Assembly (NCBI GenBank): GCA_021773135.1
Contig: JAJFKP010000051.1
Coordinates: 124,001 to 188,000, forward strand
Source of the DNA: Woeseiaceae bacterium
GTDB lineage: Bacteria > Pseudomonadota > Gammaproteobacteria > Steroidobacterales > Woeseiaceae
Reading direction: 5' to 3'
DNA length: 64,000 bases
The position numbers were made by a program, and so were the translations under genes. Shown here in pieces: positions 17,001-25,342 of the stretch. The notes below the pieces were generated by a model. The model had not been told where the DNA came from. It made no database searches and saw nothing but the letters and a program-made list of their open reading frames with translations. Each line of letters opens with the position of its first letter. Within the stretch, counting starts at the first letter, position 1.

Positions 17001-17468
17001 ATGCAAACCGCTCGAATGTATCTCGTGTTATCAGTGCTGGCGGTTGGTGGAACCACAGCTTGGGCAGCGGATGACGTTGAGACTATCCGCACAGAACGTA
17101 TGGAATCCAATGCCGCCATCGGCCGGCATGATGTCGATGCCTTGCAGTCTGTGCTTGACGAAGACTTCGTAATAACAATCAGCACGGGTGGCATCGAGCG
17201 AAGCCGTGAAGAGCATGGCAAGTCATTTGCACTGCACTTTGAGCAATATCCTGATGTCGTGTACGTTCGAACGCCGACGGAAATTACGCTGAGCAAAGCC
17301 TATCCACTGGCCATCGAGCATGGCACGTGGACTGGTTCCAGGACGACCAAGAACGGAGTTCTCGAAAATGGTGGTCAGTACACTGCGGCATGGAGAAAAT
17401 CCGACGGTGTCTGGCGAATTTACTCTGAATTGTTTGTCGGGCTCTATTGCAGGGGTACCGATTGCTAG
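17001..17468 (+). CDS. Exported SnoaL/DUF4440-like protein
   Basis: A 155-residue protein with a signal peptide (MYLVLSVLAVGGTTAWAADD) and a cone-shaped SnoaL/NTF2-like domain: RMESNAAIGRHDVDALQSVL, DEDFVITISTGG, and a final WRKSDGVWRIYSELFVGL. Members of DUF4440 are small exported or cytoplasmic proteins of unknown role. GGAG eight bases before ATG 17001 supports this start over the GTG at 16983. Its 3' end overlaps the convergent sulfotransferase gene by four bases. Two cysteines near the C-terminus (LYCRGTDC) could form a disulfide after export. Confidence 0.78.
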   Translation: MQTARMYLVLSVLAVGGTTAWAADDVETIRTERMESNAAIGRHDVDALQSVLDEDFVITISTGGIERSREEHGKSFALHFEQYPDVVYVRTPTEITLSKAYPLAIEHGTWTGSRTTKNGVLENGGQYTAAWRKSDGVWRIYSELFVGLYCRGTDC

Positions 17469-18238
17469 GACTGGAGTCCGCTCCTTGCGGCGGCGTGCCA
17501 CTGGACTTTTCCGCCGGCGCGAATCTTGACTTCTGCTTGCCAGCGAGAATCACCACAATCCTCAAATACGTAATCAAACGCTTCAATGTCCTTGATAAAC
17601 TTTTTTCGAACGATTTCGCGAGTCTTTTCAGAATAGAACTGCGAATAATGACGTGACCGGTTGGACTTTAGCCGGTGAGGCAGCTTTAACGCGTTTATGC
17701 CAGCCCGCCTGCAAATTTCCGCGATATCGTCGTGTAGATTCTCGAATTTTCCAACGAAGTCGACCACAATCTTGTCGTCGATCGAAATCGCAGCGAGCTG
17801 TTGGGTCAGATCTGCAGCACTCGCACTGAATCCCAGCTGTTCGTTGAAGTGCTCAGTATTGTCGAGGTATTCCTCCAGAGTTGGGTGAGCGCCGCATACG
17901 CGCTTTTCCGTTCGAAAAGGATGCCCCCATGCGTTGGTTCGGCCCAACAGGCGTACGATTCGACCTTTCAGACTTGTGTCGGCACGGCCTCGGAGACCCC
18001 AACATCCCCAAAGGTAGTAGGCGACGAGCAAGTCCCAGGGATTGCGAACGACGGTAAACTTGAAATAGGAATCGAATATATTAGCGCCGTATGTTTCCCG
18101 CGCCTCAGCCGCGGTCAGGTGTTGCTCATGCAGCAACTCACCGTCACTCCAACTCCTTCCGGTAAACGCGGTTTCAATGCTGGTGCCGGCACACTTCGGC
18201 AAATGAATAAAGATCAGTTTGTTGCGGTGACAAATCAT
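17465..18238 (-). CDS. Sulfotransferase family protein
   Basis: A 257-residue P-loop protein of the sulfotransferase family 2 type. It starts MICHRNKLIFIHLPKCAGTS, where LPKCAGTSIE is the 5'-phosphosulfate-binding loop for PAPS, and has FKFTVVRNPWDLLVAYY, the 3'-phosphate-binding motif. Such enzymes sulfate surface carbohydrates or other acceptors; related bacterial genes usually lie in polysaccharide clusters. Here no glycosyltransferases are nearby, so the acceptor is unknown. It is an isolated gene at the edge of a 750-base gene-poor region, which suggests insertion by transfer, but this is inference. Confidence 0.85.
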   Translation of the reverse strand: MICHRNKLIFIHLPKCAGTSIETAFTGRSWSDGELLHEQHLTAAEARETYGANIFDSYFKFTVVRNPWDLLVAYYLWGCWGLRGRADTSLKGRIVRLLGRTNAWGHPFRTEKRVCGAHPTLEEYLDNTEHFNEQLGFSASAADLTQQLAAISIDDKIVVDFVGKFENLHDDIAEICRRAGINALKLPHRLKSNRSRHYSQFYSEKTREIVRKKFIKDIEAFDYVFEDCGDSRWQAEVKIRAGGKVQWHAAARSGLQS

Positions 18239-18990
18239 TGTTGTAGTTGATTGGGTTTAATAGTTTCCGTGGAATACCACATTCGAAATTGACCGTTGCT
18301 GCTACATGTTGAACGTAATGCTTTTCTCAGTCGTTCATCCCTATCACACATGAGTGAGTGAACTGCGTCGGCTGTTATGTCAGGTAACAGTAGTCGCTAG
18401 CCGAATTGAACAGTTTTTGAGGGCGGTAAAGTACAGTGTAGTAGACCTCCGAGGCCCGCAATCAGCTGGTGGTTGCTCTTCGTGAGGGTGGTTTTCCGCC
18501 GGGATCGACGACAGTTATCAAGTCCGAAACAGACATAACGCTTTAGTTATTCAGAAAACGCCGCTAGACCTGGACAACTCCACAAACCTGAAATCGTCAT
18601 GCGAGTCGAAGTCCGACTCGATCGAGAGCCGGATCCAGTCCCGCAATGCTGCGTGATATTGGATCCAACCCGTTTTTCGATTTATTCATTACCCTCCTCG
18701 GCGATCTGGAAAAGCGCCCCGAGATTAATGCTGCCGTGATTGGACAAATACAGTTGATAAGCTCTGCGGCTGGTATTGATTCGAAGCGGATATTCGTCAG
18801 AGCACGAAGTTCGGGTTGAAATCTGCGGAGCAAAAGCAGATGTAGCTACAATTTGAGGGCTAATAGCTCCATAACTGGACCATTCTGGCAAATTCTCTTC
18901 CATGTCACGTAACGTTTTATCGTGTGGATGCATCAAATACAGAGATGACTTTATCTATTTGTGTTTTGAGCAACCACGTGGAATTCCGAA
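18239..18990. other. Gene-poor region, no supported gene
   Basis: About 750 bases with no convincing gene. The longest frames are an 84-codon minus-strand frame (18682-18936) and a 57-codon plus frame from ATG 18646; neither has family similarity or a clear ribosome site. GAGTCGAAGTCCGACTC at 18603-18619 is a short hairpin. Base composition is more AT-rich than in the neighbouring genes. It may be eroded sequence. Confidence 0.5.
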
Positions 18991-19806
18991 ATGAATAACT
19001 CAAACCAGTCTGTCAGACTTCGGTTTCTGCTGATCGTTGCCAGCGCCGTATTTGCATTTTGTGGCAATCCTGTTCTCGCGGTTGAACGCGTCGGTAAAAG
19101 CGTCGGTATCGAGCAAATCCTGGAGAATAATCTTAGTGCTGTTCGTCCGGCATCCACGTCCGGAAATATCGAAAATGCGGATATAGTCCTTCAAATTTCT
19201 GAGGCCGACTTCACGCTGATTGCTCGTTATCGAGCGTCTTCTGACGGCCACATGCGAATTGACGTATTTGATGAGCACGTCAGAGTGTACTCCGAAGGAA
19301 AAGATGACGAGGGCGTCTGGGAATGGCCGGGGGGAAAGGATGGGCCTGAGAACGTGTATCACGATGGCGTCGGTGCGGTCGAACATGGCATTGAATTTAA
19401 TCTGTTCCCATTGGCCAGGTTGGCAGATCGGGGACACGACTTAGAGCTTGTTGGCAAAGAAACGATTCGCGGCCAGGAATACTACGTTCTGAAAATCACC
19501 TTGTCGGATGGCTTTGAGACCTACAGATACGTCAATGCTGACACCTGGCTGGTTGACCTGTCCCGGGACATTCGCGCATTTCATCCCGGCGTGGATAGCA
19601 CAAAGAAGAACCTGGAAACTCGCTATGACAACTGGCAACAGGCTGATACCGTGGTATTTGCAGGTCGTTCACGAAACGTCGATCTCGAGACTGGCGCGAT
19701 GATAGGAACTACGCTGGTCTTGAGATCGAGGTACAACATCCCTCGCGGCGATCTAGACCTGGCAAGAAGCTATGTCCCGGATAGTGCTCCACAGCTAAGC
19801 GAATAA
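18991..19806 (+). CDS. Exported protein of unknown function, LolA-like character
   Basis: A 271-residue protein with a signal peptide (FLLIVASAVFAFCGNPVLA, cleaved near residue 30). The mature part has alternating beta-strand character, with IVLQISEADFTLIARYRASSDGHM and EYYVLKITLSDGFETYRYVNADTWLV. This resembles the lipid-carrier fold of LolA or outer-membrane lipoprotein-sorting proteins (substrate sentence 'VL..DG.....YVDA.T.L'), but I cannot assign a family firmly. ATG 18991 begins the signal peptide. It is flanked by two gene-free regions and has no operon partner. Confidence 0.68.
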   Translation: MNNSNQSVRLRFLLIVASAVFAFCGNPVLAVERVGKSVGIEQILENNLSAVRPASTSGNIENADIVLQISEADFTLIARYRASSDGHMRIDVFDEHVRVYSEGKDDEGVWEWPGGKDGPENVYHDGVGAVEHGIEFNLFPLARLADRGHDLELVGKETIRGQEYYVLKITLSDGFETYRYVNADTWLVDLSRDIRAFHPGVDSTKKNLETRYDNWQQADTVVFAGRSRNVDLETGAMIGTTLVLRSRYNIPRGDLDLARSYVPDSAPQLSE

Positions 19807-20052
19807 TTAGAAAAGGGGTCGAACCGATTTACGTTTCCAGCTCCGGAACTGCCAGAACGAGTTAGGCGACGGCAAGTCAGTGCAGCCGTGTGGCTCTGAA
19901 TGTATATATTTAGAATGCGACGAGTCCAAAACTCTGAGTTGGCTTAATTTTGTCAAGAAAAGACCTGCTGTATCCAAAAATCAGCGTAATCCAAAGCTAC
20001 CAATAATCGACCGGCAGCTATTTGCCAGGACAAGCCGCTATTATTAGTGAGC

Positions 20053-20138
20053 GCGAGTGGCTGCTTTACCTCAAAACCAGAAACTCAGATGCTAGTATCT
20101 GGTTTGAATTGAGAGGCTGCTATTGGCCCAAAGCGGTC
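20053..20138 (+). repeat. Dispersed intergenic repeat, two half copies
   Basis: GCGAGTGGCTGCTTTAC (20053-20069) recurs exactly at 24301-24317. A second half copy, GAGAGGCTGCTATTGGCCCAAAGCGG, occupies about 20111-20136. They belong to the repeat family also present at 20652, 23274, 24218, 24350, 26531 and 26684. The region 19807-20193 otherwise holds nothing I can assign. Confidence 0.65.
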
Positions 20139-20193
20139 AAGCATAATCGCACGCCCTCGGTTCGTTGTGATTATCCTTTCGGGCGAGTGAACC

Positions 20194-20625
20194 ATGAACC
20201 GAGACATCTTTTTCTTGGAGGGCCTGCGGCAGTTTGCGGACCTTGGATTGCTTCTACTTCGACTACTGACCGGTGCGTTCCTCGTATACGGGGTTCTTGA
20301 TAATGTGGTGAGTGCAGGCAGGATGGAGGAGTTCTCAGCTTTCCTGAAATCAAACAACTTCCCTGAAGCCAGCGTGATGGCACCAATATCAGTGTATACC
20401 CAGCTTATATGCGGTGTAGCACTCACGCTTGGGGTGCTGACACGTTGGGCGGGAATCGTAATTGCGATACATTTTGTGATCGCCCTGGTCATGGTTCATT
20501 GGTCACAAGATTTCCGCGGCTGGTGGCCCGCGATTGTTCTAGTCGGCATAGGACTTCAATACTCGCTGACGGGTGCAGGCAGCATTTCGGTGGACGCATT
20601 GATTGCACGCAACGAAGACGAATAG
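20194..20625 (+). CDS. DoxX family membrane protein
   Basis: A 143-residue inner-membrane protein with four hydrophobic segments. DLGLLLLRLLTGAFLVYGVLDN, a polar loop with MEEFSAFLKSNNFPEA, and CGVALTLGVLTRWAGIVIAI follow the DoxX pattern (R in helix 1, EF..FL..LG..P loop, G-x-LTR-x-A). DoxX proteins are associated with quinone or oxidoreductase systems, but most are uncharacterised. It lies between two repeat clusters with no operon partner. Confidence 0.82.
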   Translation: MNRDIFFLEGLRQFADLGLLLLRLLTGAFLVYGVLDNVVSAGRMEEFSAFLKSNNFPEASVMAPISVYTQLICGVALTLGVLTRWAGIVIAIHFVIALVMVHWSQDFRGWWPAIVLVGIGLQYSLTGAGSISVDALIARNEDE

Positions 20626-20651
20626 TCTAATGAGGAAGGGTCAGAATGTCT

Positions 20652-20720
20652 GCTAATGGCCGAAACCAGCCACTGGACTGCTAAACTACTGACAGGCCGC
20701 TATTGACTCAAAGCGGACCT
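20652..20720 (+). repeat. Dispersed intergenic repeat, full 69-bp unit
   Basis: Unit begins GCTAATGGCCGAAACCAGCC and ends GACTCAAAGCGGACCT. By eye 57 of 69 positions match the copy at 23274-23342 without gaps. The second half is an imperfect palindrome (CCGCT...AGCGG). Lies between doxX and the large fusion gene. Confidence 0.75.
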
Positions 20721-20799
20721 TTGCGGGGAGACGATGTTATTCTCATACTTCTGATTCGCGAATTTTGGGTAGGTAGTATCGCAACATTAGGCGGAGAGA

Positions 20800-23139
20800 A
20801 TGTCGTTCATTAAGGAACTGAAACGGCGAAAAGTTTTTCGGGTAGCCATTGCCTACCTGATCGCCGCATGGCTGCTACTTCAGATCGCGGATGTCCTGTC
20901 TGGAATTCTTGAATTGCCCATGTGGGCCCCTAAACTTGTCTTCTATCTGTTGCTTATCGCCTTCCTTCCCGCTTTGATTCTTGCCTGGGCTTACGAAATG
21001 ACGCCTACCGGTTTGAAGCGCGATATCGGGAACTCGCAACAGTCGACCACTGGCGGAGACCATCGTCAGATTGTGCCCTACTCAATCATTCTCTTGCTCT
21101 CGGTTGCTCTTATCGCTGGGGTCGGCTACTGGTACAGCGGTCAGGAAGCCCGACACGCGAGAAACGTAGATATTCCACGATTGGAGGCCTTCATTGATGC
21201 AGGCCATTTTGAGGCAGCATACAAACTCGCCAGTCAGATCGAGAAAGTACTGCCAGACGATCCTGTCGTAGATGAGAAATGGCAGAGATTCACGAGGCTC
21301 GCAACAATTCCATCCGATCCGCCCGGCGCAACAGTGTACCGGCGCGGCTACAACGCTATCGACGCCGAATGGGAAAAACTCGGGATTACCCCAATTCACA
21401 ACGTACGAATTCCTGTCGGCATGTCGTTGCTACGAATCGAATTAGATGATCATCGTCCATTGTTGCGGGTCATTGGTAACGGATTTCCCGTTCCCACCGA
21501 AATGCCGGTAGCGGACCGGTCTCAAAACACCTTGTTTGGTGCGAACCCTGAGCGCTACGTGCTGGATCCTGTGGGTATATTGCCAGAAGACATGGTTCGT
21601 GTTCCTGGTGCGAGCATCGTTGTTGAAGGAGAAATGATCGAGATATCTGACTTCTTTATTTCAAGGTTTGAAGTTACAAACCGGGAATTCTCAGAATTTG
21701 TTGCCTCAGGTGGCTACGCCCGTCGCGATCTGTGGGAGGAAGAGTTCTTGCTGAACGGCAACACTATCGCCTGGGAACAGGCGATGGAACGATTTATTGA
21801 TAAATCTGGCCGCCCTGGGCCAAGCACATGGCAGGGCGGCAATTATGCGGACGGAGAGGCCGATCATCCGGTAACGGGAGTCAGTTGGTATGAAGCGGCT
21901 GCATATGCGGCGTTTGTCGACCGTGATTTGCCGACTGTCCATCATTGGCGCCGGGCGTTCTCACTTGGAACTCTTCCCTGGGTGTTGCCAGCCAGCAATC
22001 TTGATGGCGACAGGTCTGATCCGATCGGTGTAAACGACGGAATCGGCTGGACCGGAACCTATGATATGGCTGGCAATTCGCGGGAGTGGTGTTTCAACGG
22101 AATTGGGCAACTTAAGACAATCGTCGGTGGAGGGTTCAACGATTCACTATATGTTGTGCAGGAATCAATTCAGGATCCCAGCTCTGCACCGCCATTTGAT
22201 CGATCGCTCGCCAATGGCTTTCGCCTTTCATTGGAACAAGACGAACGTATCGTATCCGACAAGCTCCGCGGTAATATTCCTGAACCGAAACCTATAGAGC
22301 ACCCCGAGCCTGTCTCCACTGACACTTTTACCGCTTTTACCAGCGCTTACGCTTACGATGCGAGTCCTCTGAACGCAATGGTAGACAATGTGACGGATGA
22401 GCTGTACTGGACCAGAGAAACAATATCATTTGACGCAGGTTATCGTGGCGAACGAATGTTTGCATATCTGTATCTTCCTAAATCATTTGATCCTCCTTTT
22501 CAGACAATCGTGTTTTGGTCCGGAATTGACGGGTTATACATTGACTCTATTAATTTCAAGAGAGTTCATCTTGAATTTGCGTTAAAAAATGGGCGCGCTG
22601 TCATAATTCCGATCTTGCAAGGGATGTTTCAGCGCAGGTTTCCGATCGTACCAAAATGGACTAGCGTTGCCGGGCGTGATCTTGCAATAGAGCAGGTTAA
22701 GGATATGCGGCGAACCATTGATTACCTGGAGACACGCAGAGACATTAATAACGACGCGCTCGCATATTACGGTATCAGTTGGGGCGGCCGAATGGGACCG
22801 ACCGTACTTGCAGTCGAACCGAGATTAAAAGTCGGGATACTCAATCAGGCGGGGATCGAGCCAAATGTACACTACGACATCAGTGCTGTTCATTTTCTGC
22901 CGCGAGTCACGGTTCCGGTGCTGCAATTCAACGGCCGATACGATGCAGACTTTCGCTACCAAACTCATGCTAAGCCGTTTTTCGACGGTCTTGGGACGGC
23001 GGATGCTGATAAAAAATGGGTTGTGGAGGCAACGGGACACTTTGTACCACCACCGATCTACATAGGGGAAACTTTGGACTGGTTGGACAAGTATCTTGGT
23101 TCCACTACAAACCAGAAATTCGTCACAAAAGCTGAGTAG
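20800..23139 (+). CDS. Membrane-anchored PEGA / FGE-fold / alpha-beta hydrolase fusion protein
   Basis: A 779-residue multidomain protein. Residues 1-75 form a two-helix membrane module beginning SFIKELKRRKVFRVAIAYL, common in front of cyclase or TPR proteins of this group; a third helix lies near 92-112. Residues about 165-225 resemble a PEGA domain (SDPPGATVYRRG). Residues about 255-490 are an FGE-sulfatase fold (FFISRFEVTNREFSEFV; HPVTGVSWYEAAAYA; YDMAGNSREWC). Residues about 510-770 are an alpha/beta hydrolase with nucleophile motif YGISWGGRMG and a C-terminal GHF. Similar PEGA-FGE-hydrolase cassettes are known behind Ser/Thr kinase domains; here no kinase is present. The FGE part lacks the cysteine pair needed for formylglycine generation. 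Confidence 0.85.
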   Translation: MSFIKELKRRKVFRVAIAYLIAAWLLLQIADVLSGILELPMWAPKLVFYLLLIAFLPALILAWAYEMTPTGLKRDIGNSQQSTTGGDHRQIVPYSIILLLSVALIAGVGYWYSGQEARHARNVDIPRLEAFIDAGHFEAAYKLASQIEKVLPDDPVVDEKWQRFTRLATIPSDPPGATVYRRGYNAIDAEWEKLGITPIHNVRIPVGMSLLRIELDDHRPLLRVIGNGFPVPTEMPVADRSQNTLFGANPERYVLDPVGILPEDMVRVPGASIVVEGEMIEISDFFISRFEVTNREFSEFVASGGYARRDLWEEEFLLNGNTIAWEQAMERFIDKSGRPGPSTWQGGNYADGEADHPVTGVSWYEAAAYAAFVDRDLPTVHHWRRAFSLGTLPWVLPASNLDGDRSDPIGVNDGIGWTGTYDMAGNSREWCFNGIGQLKTIVGGGFNDSLYVVQESIQDPSSAPPFDRSLANGFRLSLEQDERIVSDKLRGNIPEPKPIEHPEPVSTDTFTAFTSAYAYDASPLNAMVDNVTDELYWTRETISFDAGYRGERMFAYLYLPKSFDPPFQTIVFWSGIDGLYIDSINFKRVHLEFALKNGRAVIIPILQGMFQRRFPIVPKWTSVAGRDLAIEQVKDMRRTIDYLETRRDINNDALAYYGISWGGRMGPTVLAVEPRLKVGILNQAGIEPNVHYDISAVHFLPRVTVPVLQFNGRYDADFRYQTHAKPFFDGLGTADADKKWVVEATGHFVPPPIYIGETLDWLDKYLGSTTNQKFVTKAE

Positions 23140-23273
23140 GCCACAGTGAGTGCCAAGTATTGGTGGTTTCTAAAACAGTGAGCCAACAAAACGTCTTAGC
23201 GAACGCATATTCGATAATAGAAAAAACAAGCGTGGGTATCGACAACACTGAACTACAGCGGATGCATACGCTA

Positions 23274-23342
23274 GCTAATGGCCAAAACCAGCCACTGGCC
23301 TGCCAAATTGACGAGAGGCTGCTGTTGACCCAAAGCGGACCC
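23274..23342 (+). repeat. Dispersed intergenic repeat, full 69-bp unit
   Basis: Starts GCTAATGGCCAAAACCAGCC and ends GACCCAAAGCGGACCC. It aligns without gaps to the unit at 20652. Placed between the fusion gene and the small exported protein gene at 23374, same orientation as the other copies. Confidence 0.75.
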
Positions 23343-23373
23343 TCGTACCGCTCGACTATGCAGGGGAATATTG

Positions 23374-23760
23374 ATGAATATTGCGAAAGCTTTAGCTACA
23401 ACCGTGATGTTTGGATTTAGCATTCAAGCGTTAGCCGGCGCTGGCGAGGTTAAGATAGTCTGCCAATCCGATGCTCAATCCCATCTCGATACGAGGCTCG
23501 GTTTCGTATTGCCATTTCCCGATGGTTTCGATCCCAGCGGCAATCCGGCCTACGAGATTCACTCATTTCGCTCCGCCGAGGCAAGGACAGAACAGCGGTT
23601 TACTGACGTGTCTGTAAGCATATCTGCTAGAAAGCGGCGTCGACCCGACGAACTATCGCGATGGGAGGTTGTTGAAATTGATCATCCGAACGCCGCGGGA
23701 ATCGAAATTCGTCACGATTTTATCGTCAAGAAAACGGTGACAAATGGTTTAGATACGTGA
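23374..23760 (+). CDS. Small exported protein, unknown
   Basis: A 128-residue protein with a signal peptide (MNIAKALATTVMFGFSIQALAGAG). The mature part has VKIVCQSDAQSHLDTRLGFVLPF and a basic stretch SARKRRRPDELSRW. I recognise no family. AGGGGAA ten bases upstream of ATG 23374 supports the start. It immediately follows a repeat copy. The gene is plausible but support is limited to signal peptide and ribosome site. Confidence 0.6.
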   Translation: MNIAKALATTVMFGFSIQALAGAGEVKIVCQSDAQSHLDTRLGFVLPFPDGFDPSGNPAYEIHSFRSAEARTEQRFTDVSVSISARKRRRPDELSRWEVVEIDHPNAAGIEIRHDFIVKKTVTNGLDT

Positions 23761-23956
23761 TGATCAATGAGGACTACGCCCTGTTCTTGCGTAGTATTGC
23801 GGAATTGGACCTAAATTCTGTATTGGATTGTTTTGTATAGAAAACTCTGATCAATGGTACTCAGTCAGGGTAGAGAGCTATTCCTGCCGGCTATTGGCCG
23901 CTTATGAGAATAGTAGAAACTAAAGACAGCGCGCACGTTGATAGCGGGAGAAGTAG

Positions 23957-24199
23957 ATGCCCGATTGTGACCAAAAGTTTTGGTTTCATGCCAAGTCGTT
24001 TGGATTCGGCTGGGGCCTGCCTGCTTCCTGGCAGGAGTGGATTGTTTTTGTTATCTACCTCGTCCTTGCCATTGGAACTGCGCGCTTTGCGCCGAGTGAC
24101 ATAAAGCTGCCAGTCATATTCATCCTCACGTTCATGTTTATTATCGTGGTCGTGTTTACGGGTGAGCGGCCAGCCAAATGGCGTTGGGGCAAGGACTAG
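23957..24199 (+). CDS. Small two-helix membrane protein
   Basis: An 80-residue protein starting MPDCDQKFWFHAKSFGFGWG. It has an N-terminal amphipathic WFHAKSFGFGWGLPASWQEW motif, which I have seen in small gammaproteobacterial and related proteins of unknown role, then two hydrophobic helices (about 28-43 and 50-66) and a charged tail ERPAKWRWGKD. The ATG at 23957 follows GGGAGAAGTAG, a good ribosome site. Function unknown. Confidence 0.68.
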   Translation: MPDCDQKFWFHAKSFGFGWGLPASWQEWIVFVIYLVLAIGTARFAPSDIKLPVIFILTFMFIIVVVFTGERPAKWRWGKD

Positions 24200-24217
24200 T
24201 TCCCCACTCCGGTGACG

Positions 24218-24379
24218 GCTTCTTCCGAAACCCGCCGCTGGAGTGACAAACTGCTGAGAGGCTGCTTGTGGCCGAAAGCAGACCTTGGTCGGGTCGAATG
24301 GCGAGTGGCTGCTTTACTCCGGAAGCAGACATCGAGCTACAATAGGCAATAGAGGCTGCTACTGACCCGAAGCGGACAT
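24218..24379 (+). repeat. Dispersed intergenic repeat cluster (one full, two half copies)
   Basis: A full unit at 24218-24285 (…CCGAAACCCGCCGCTGG … GGCCGAAAGCAGACCT) is followed by a half copy at 24301-24331 (GCGAGTGGCTGCTTTAC then GGAAGCAGACAT) and another at 24350-24379 (AGAGGCTGCTACTGACCC then GAAGCGGACATT). All are in the same orientation and fill the space between the two convergent genes on either side. Confidence 0.72.
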
Positions 24380-24416
24380 TTATCCTTTTGTAACATCAGG
24401 TTCGGAGCCGCCCGGT

Positions 24417-24905
24417 CTAGCACCACCGCCGAACTCGCTTCTTATAATTTAAGTACTCACTACCAAACTTGCGTCCTAAGTAACGCTCTTCCTGCGAGAT
24501 TACGCCCCAATTCAGAAGTACGACGGCGAGGACTGCCAGACCAATAAACCACAGGCTATTTGCCCAAATTCCGACACCAATGAGGAGGCTCACCATGCTC
24601 AGATAAATCGGATTGCGCGAGAATCTATACGGGCCTTTGACTACCAGCGCGTCGGTCGGCTCGTTGGTCGGTATTGAAGCACCCCCACGATGCAGGACAT
24701 AAGTGGTCCATAGGAAAATACCAAATGAAGCGGCGACGAAGATCGGACCCATTACTTCCTCCCACGATCTTGGCAGGAATTCGACCGCGGTAAACCAACG
24801 TGCTGCGAAGCCGAAGCCGATAGAGGCAAAGAGGAGAAAAGGAGGATGAAATGCAACCTCCGCATTGTCCCTAGGCCCAGGTTGGTCGCGTTTTTCCGAA
24901 TTCAT
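24417..24905 (-). CDS. Isoprenylcysteine carboxyl methyltransferase-like membrane methyltransferase
   Basis: A 162-residue membrane enzyme of the ICMT/PEMT (phospholipid methyltransferase) type. After several hydrophobic helices it has the signature VVKGPYRFSRNPIYLSMVSLL (G-P-Y-x-x-x-R-N-P-x-Y) and, near the C-terminus, SQEERYLGRKFGSEYLNYKKRVRRW (E-E-x-x-L-x-x-x-F-G-x-x-Y). Bacterial members methylate small thiols, lipids or unknown acceptors. ATG 24905 has GGAG seven bases upstream and overlaps the marR stop by one base (TGATG). It is the last gene of a four-gene operon. Confidence 0.85.
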   Translation of the reverse strand: MNSEKRDQPGPRDNAEVAFHPPFLLFASIGFGFAARWFTAVEFLPRSWEEVMGPIFVAASFGIFLWTTYVLHRGGASIPTNEPTDALVVKGPYRFSRNPIYLSMVSLLIGVGIWANSLWFIGLAVLAVVLLNWGVISQEERYLGRKFGSEYLNYKKRVRRWC

Positions 24906-25342
24906 CACAAGTCTCCGATCCCTTTTAGAGCGTCGCGTACATGCTCAAGAGTCTTGACCGCTGTCTTAAGCTCGTTGCGCTTCACGCCGAACTTTGTAGC
25001 CTGATAAAGCTGATCCTCCCGATTCCGCATCCTTCGAATGACTCGTTCTCCCTCTTTCGTAAGTGTCACGAGAAATGAACTCTTATGCAGAGGATTACTA
25101 TCAAGCACGACGAGACCCTGTTCAAGAAGAGCGTTGACGAGGGACTGAATGTGTTGTCGCGTCACAGAGCGGCTCCGGGCGATGTCCGGCACGGTCGTGG
25201 GACCATTCTTCAGGAGGAACTCGAGCACGGCACGCATCCCCAGCGTCACAGATTCGTTCACATGGAGTTGCTCGCCCACCTGAACAATGCTGTGATACAA
25301 AAGGCGCACTTCGTTGAGCAGGTTTTCTATCTCAATGGTCAT
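24905..25342 (-). CDS. MarR family transcription regulator
   Basis: A 145-residue winged-helix protein: VTLGMRAVLEFLLKNGPTTV (helix 2), PDIARSRSVTRQHIQSLVNA (recognition helix) and the wing SSFLVTLTKEGERVIRRMRNRE. It lies inside the operon, overlapping the fatty-acid-hydroxylase gene by 11 bases and the methyltransferase start by one. MarR proteins usually bind 16-20 bp palindromes and autoregulate; two tandem TGACAAGT palindromes at 26423-26460, covering the operon promoter, are the natural candidates. The ligand is unknown. Confidence 0.88.
   Translation of the reverse strand: MTIEIENLLNEVRLLYHSIVQVGEQLHVNESVTLGMRAVLEFLLKNGPTTVPDIARSRSVTRQHIQSLVNALLEQGLVVLDSNPLHKSSFLVTLTKEGERVIRRMRNREDQLYQATKFGVKRNELKTAVKTLEHVRDALKGIGDL

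Noticed and set aside
18597-18936. Two overlapping minus-strand frames of 78 and 84 codons
   Set aside because: No ribosome site, no recognised motif, and located in an AT-richer gene-free stretch.
20800-23139. Ser/Thr kinase of the kinase-FGE-hydrolase type
   Set aside because: There is no kinase domain; the N-terminus is a short membrane module.
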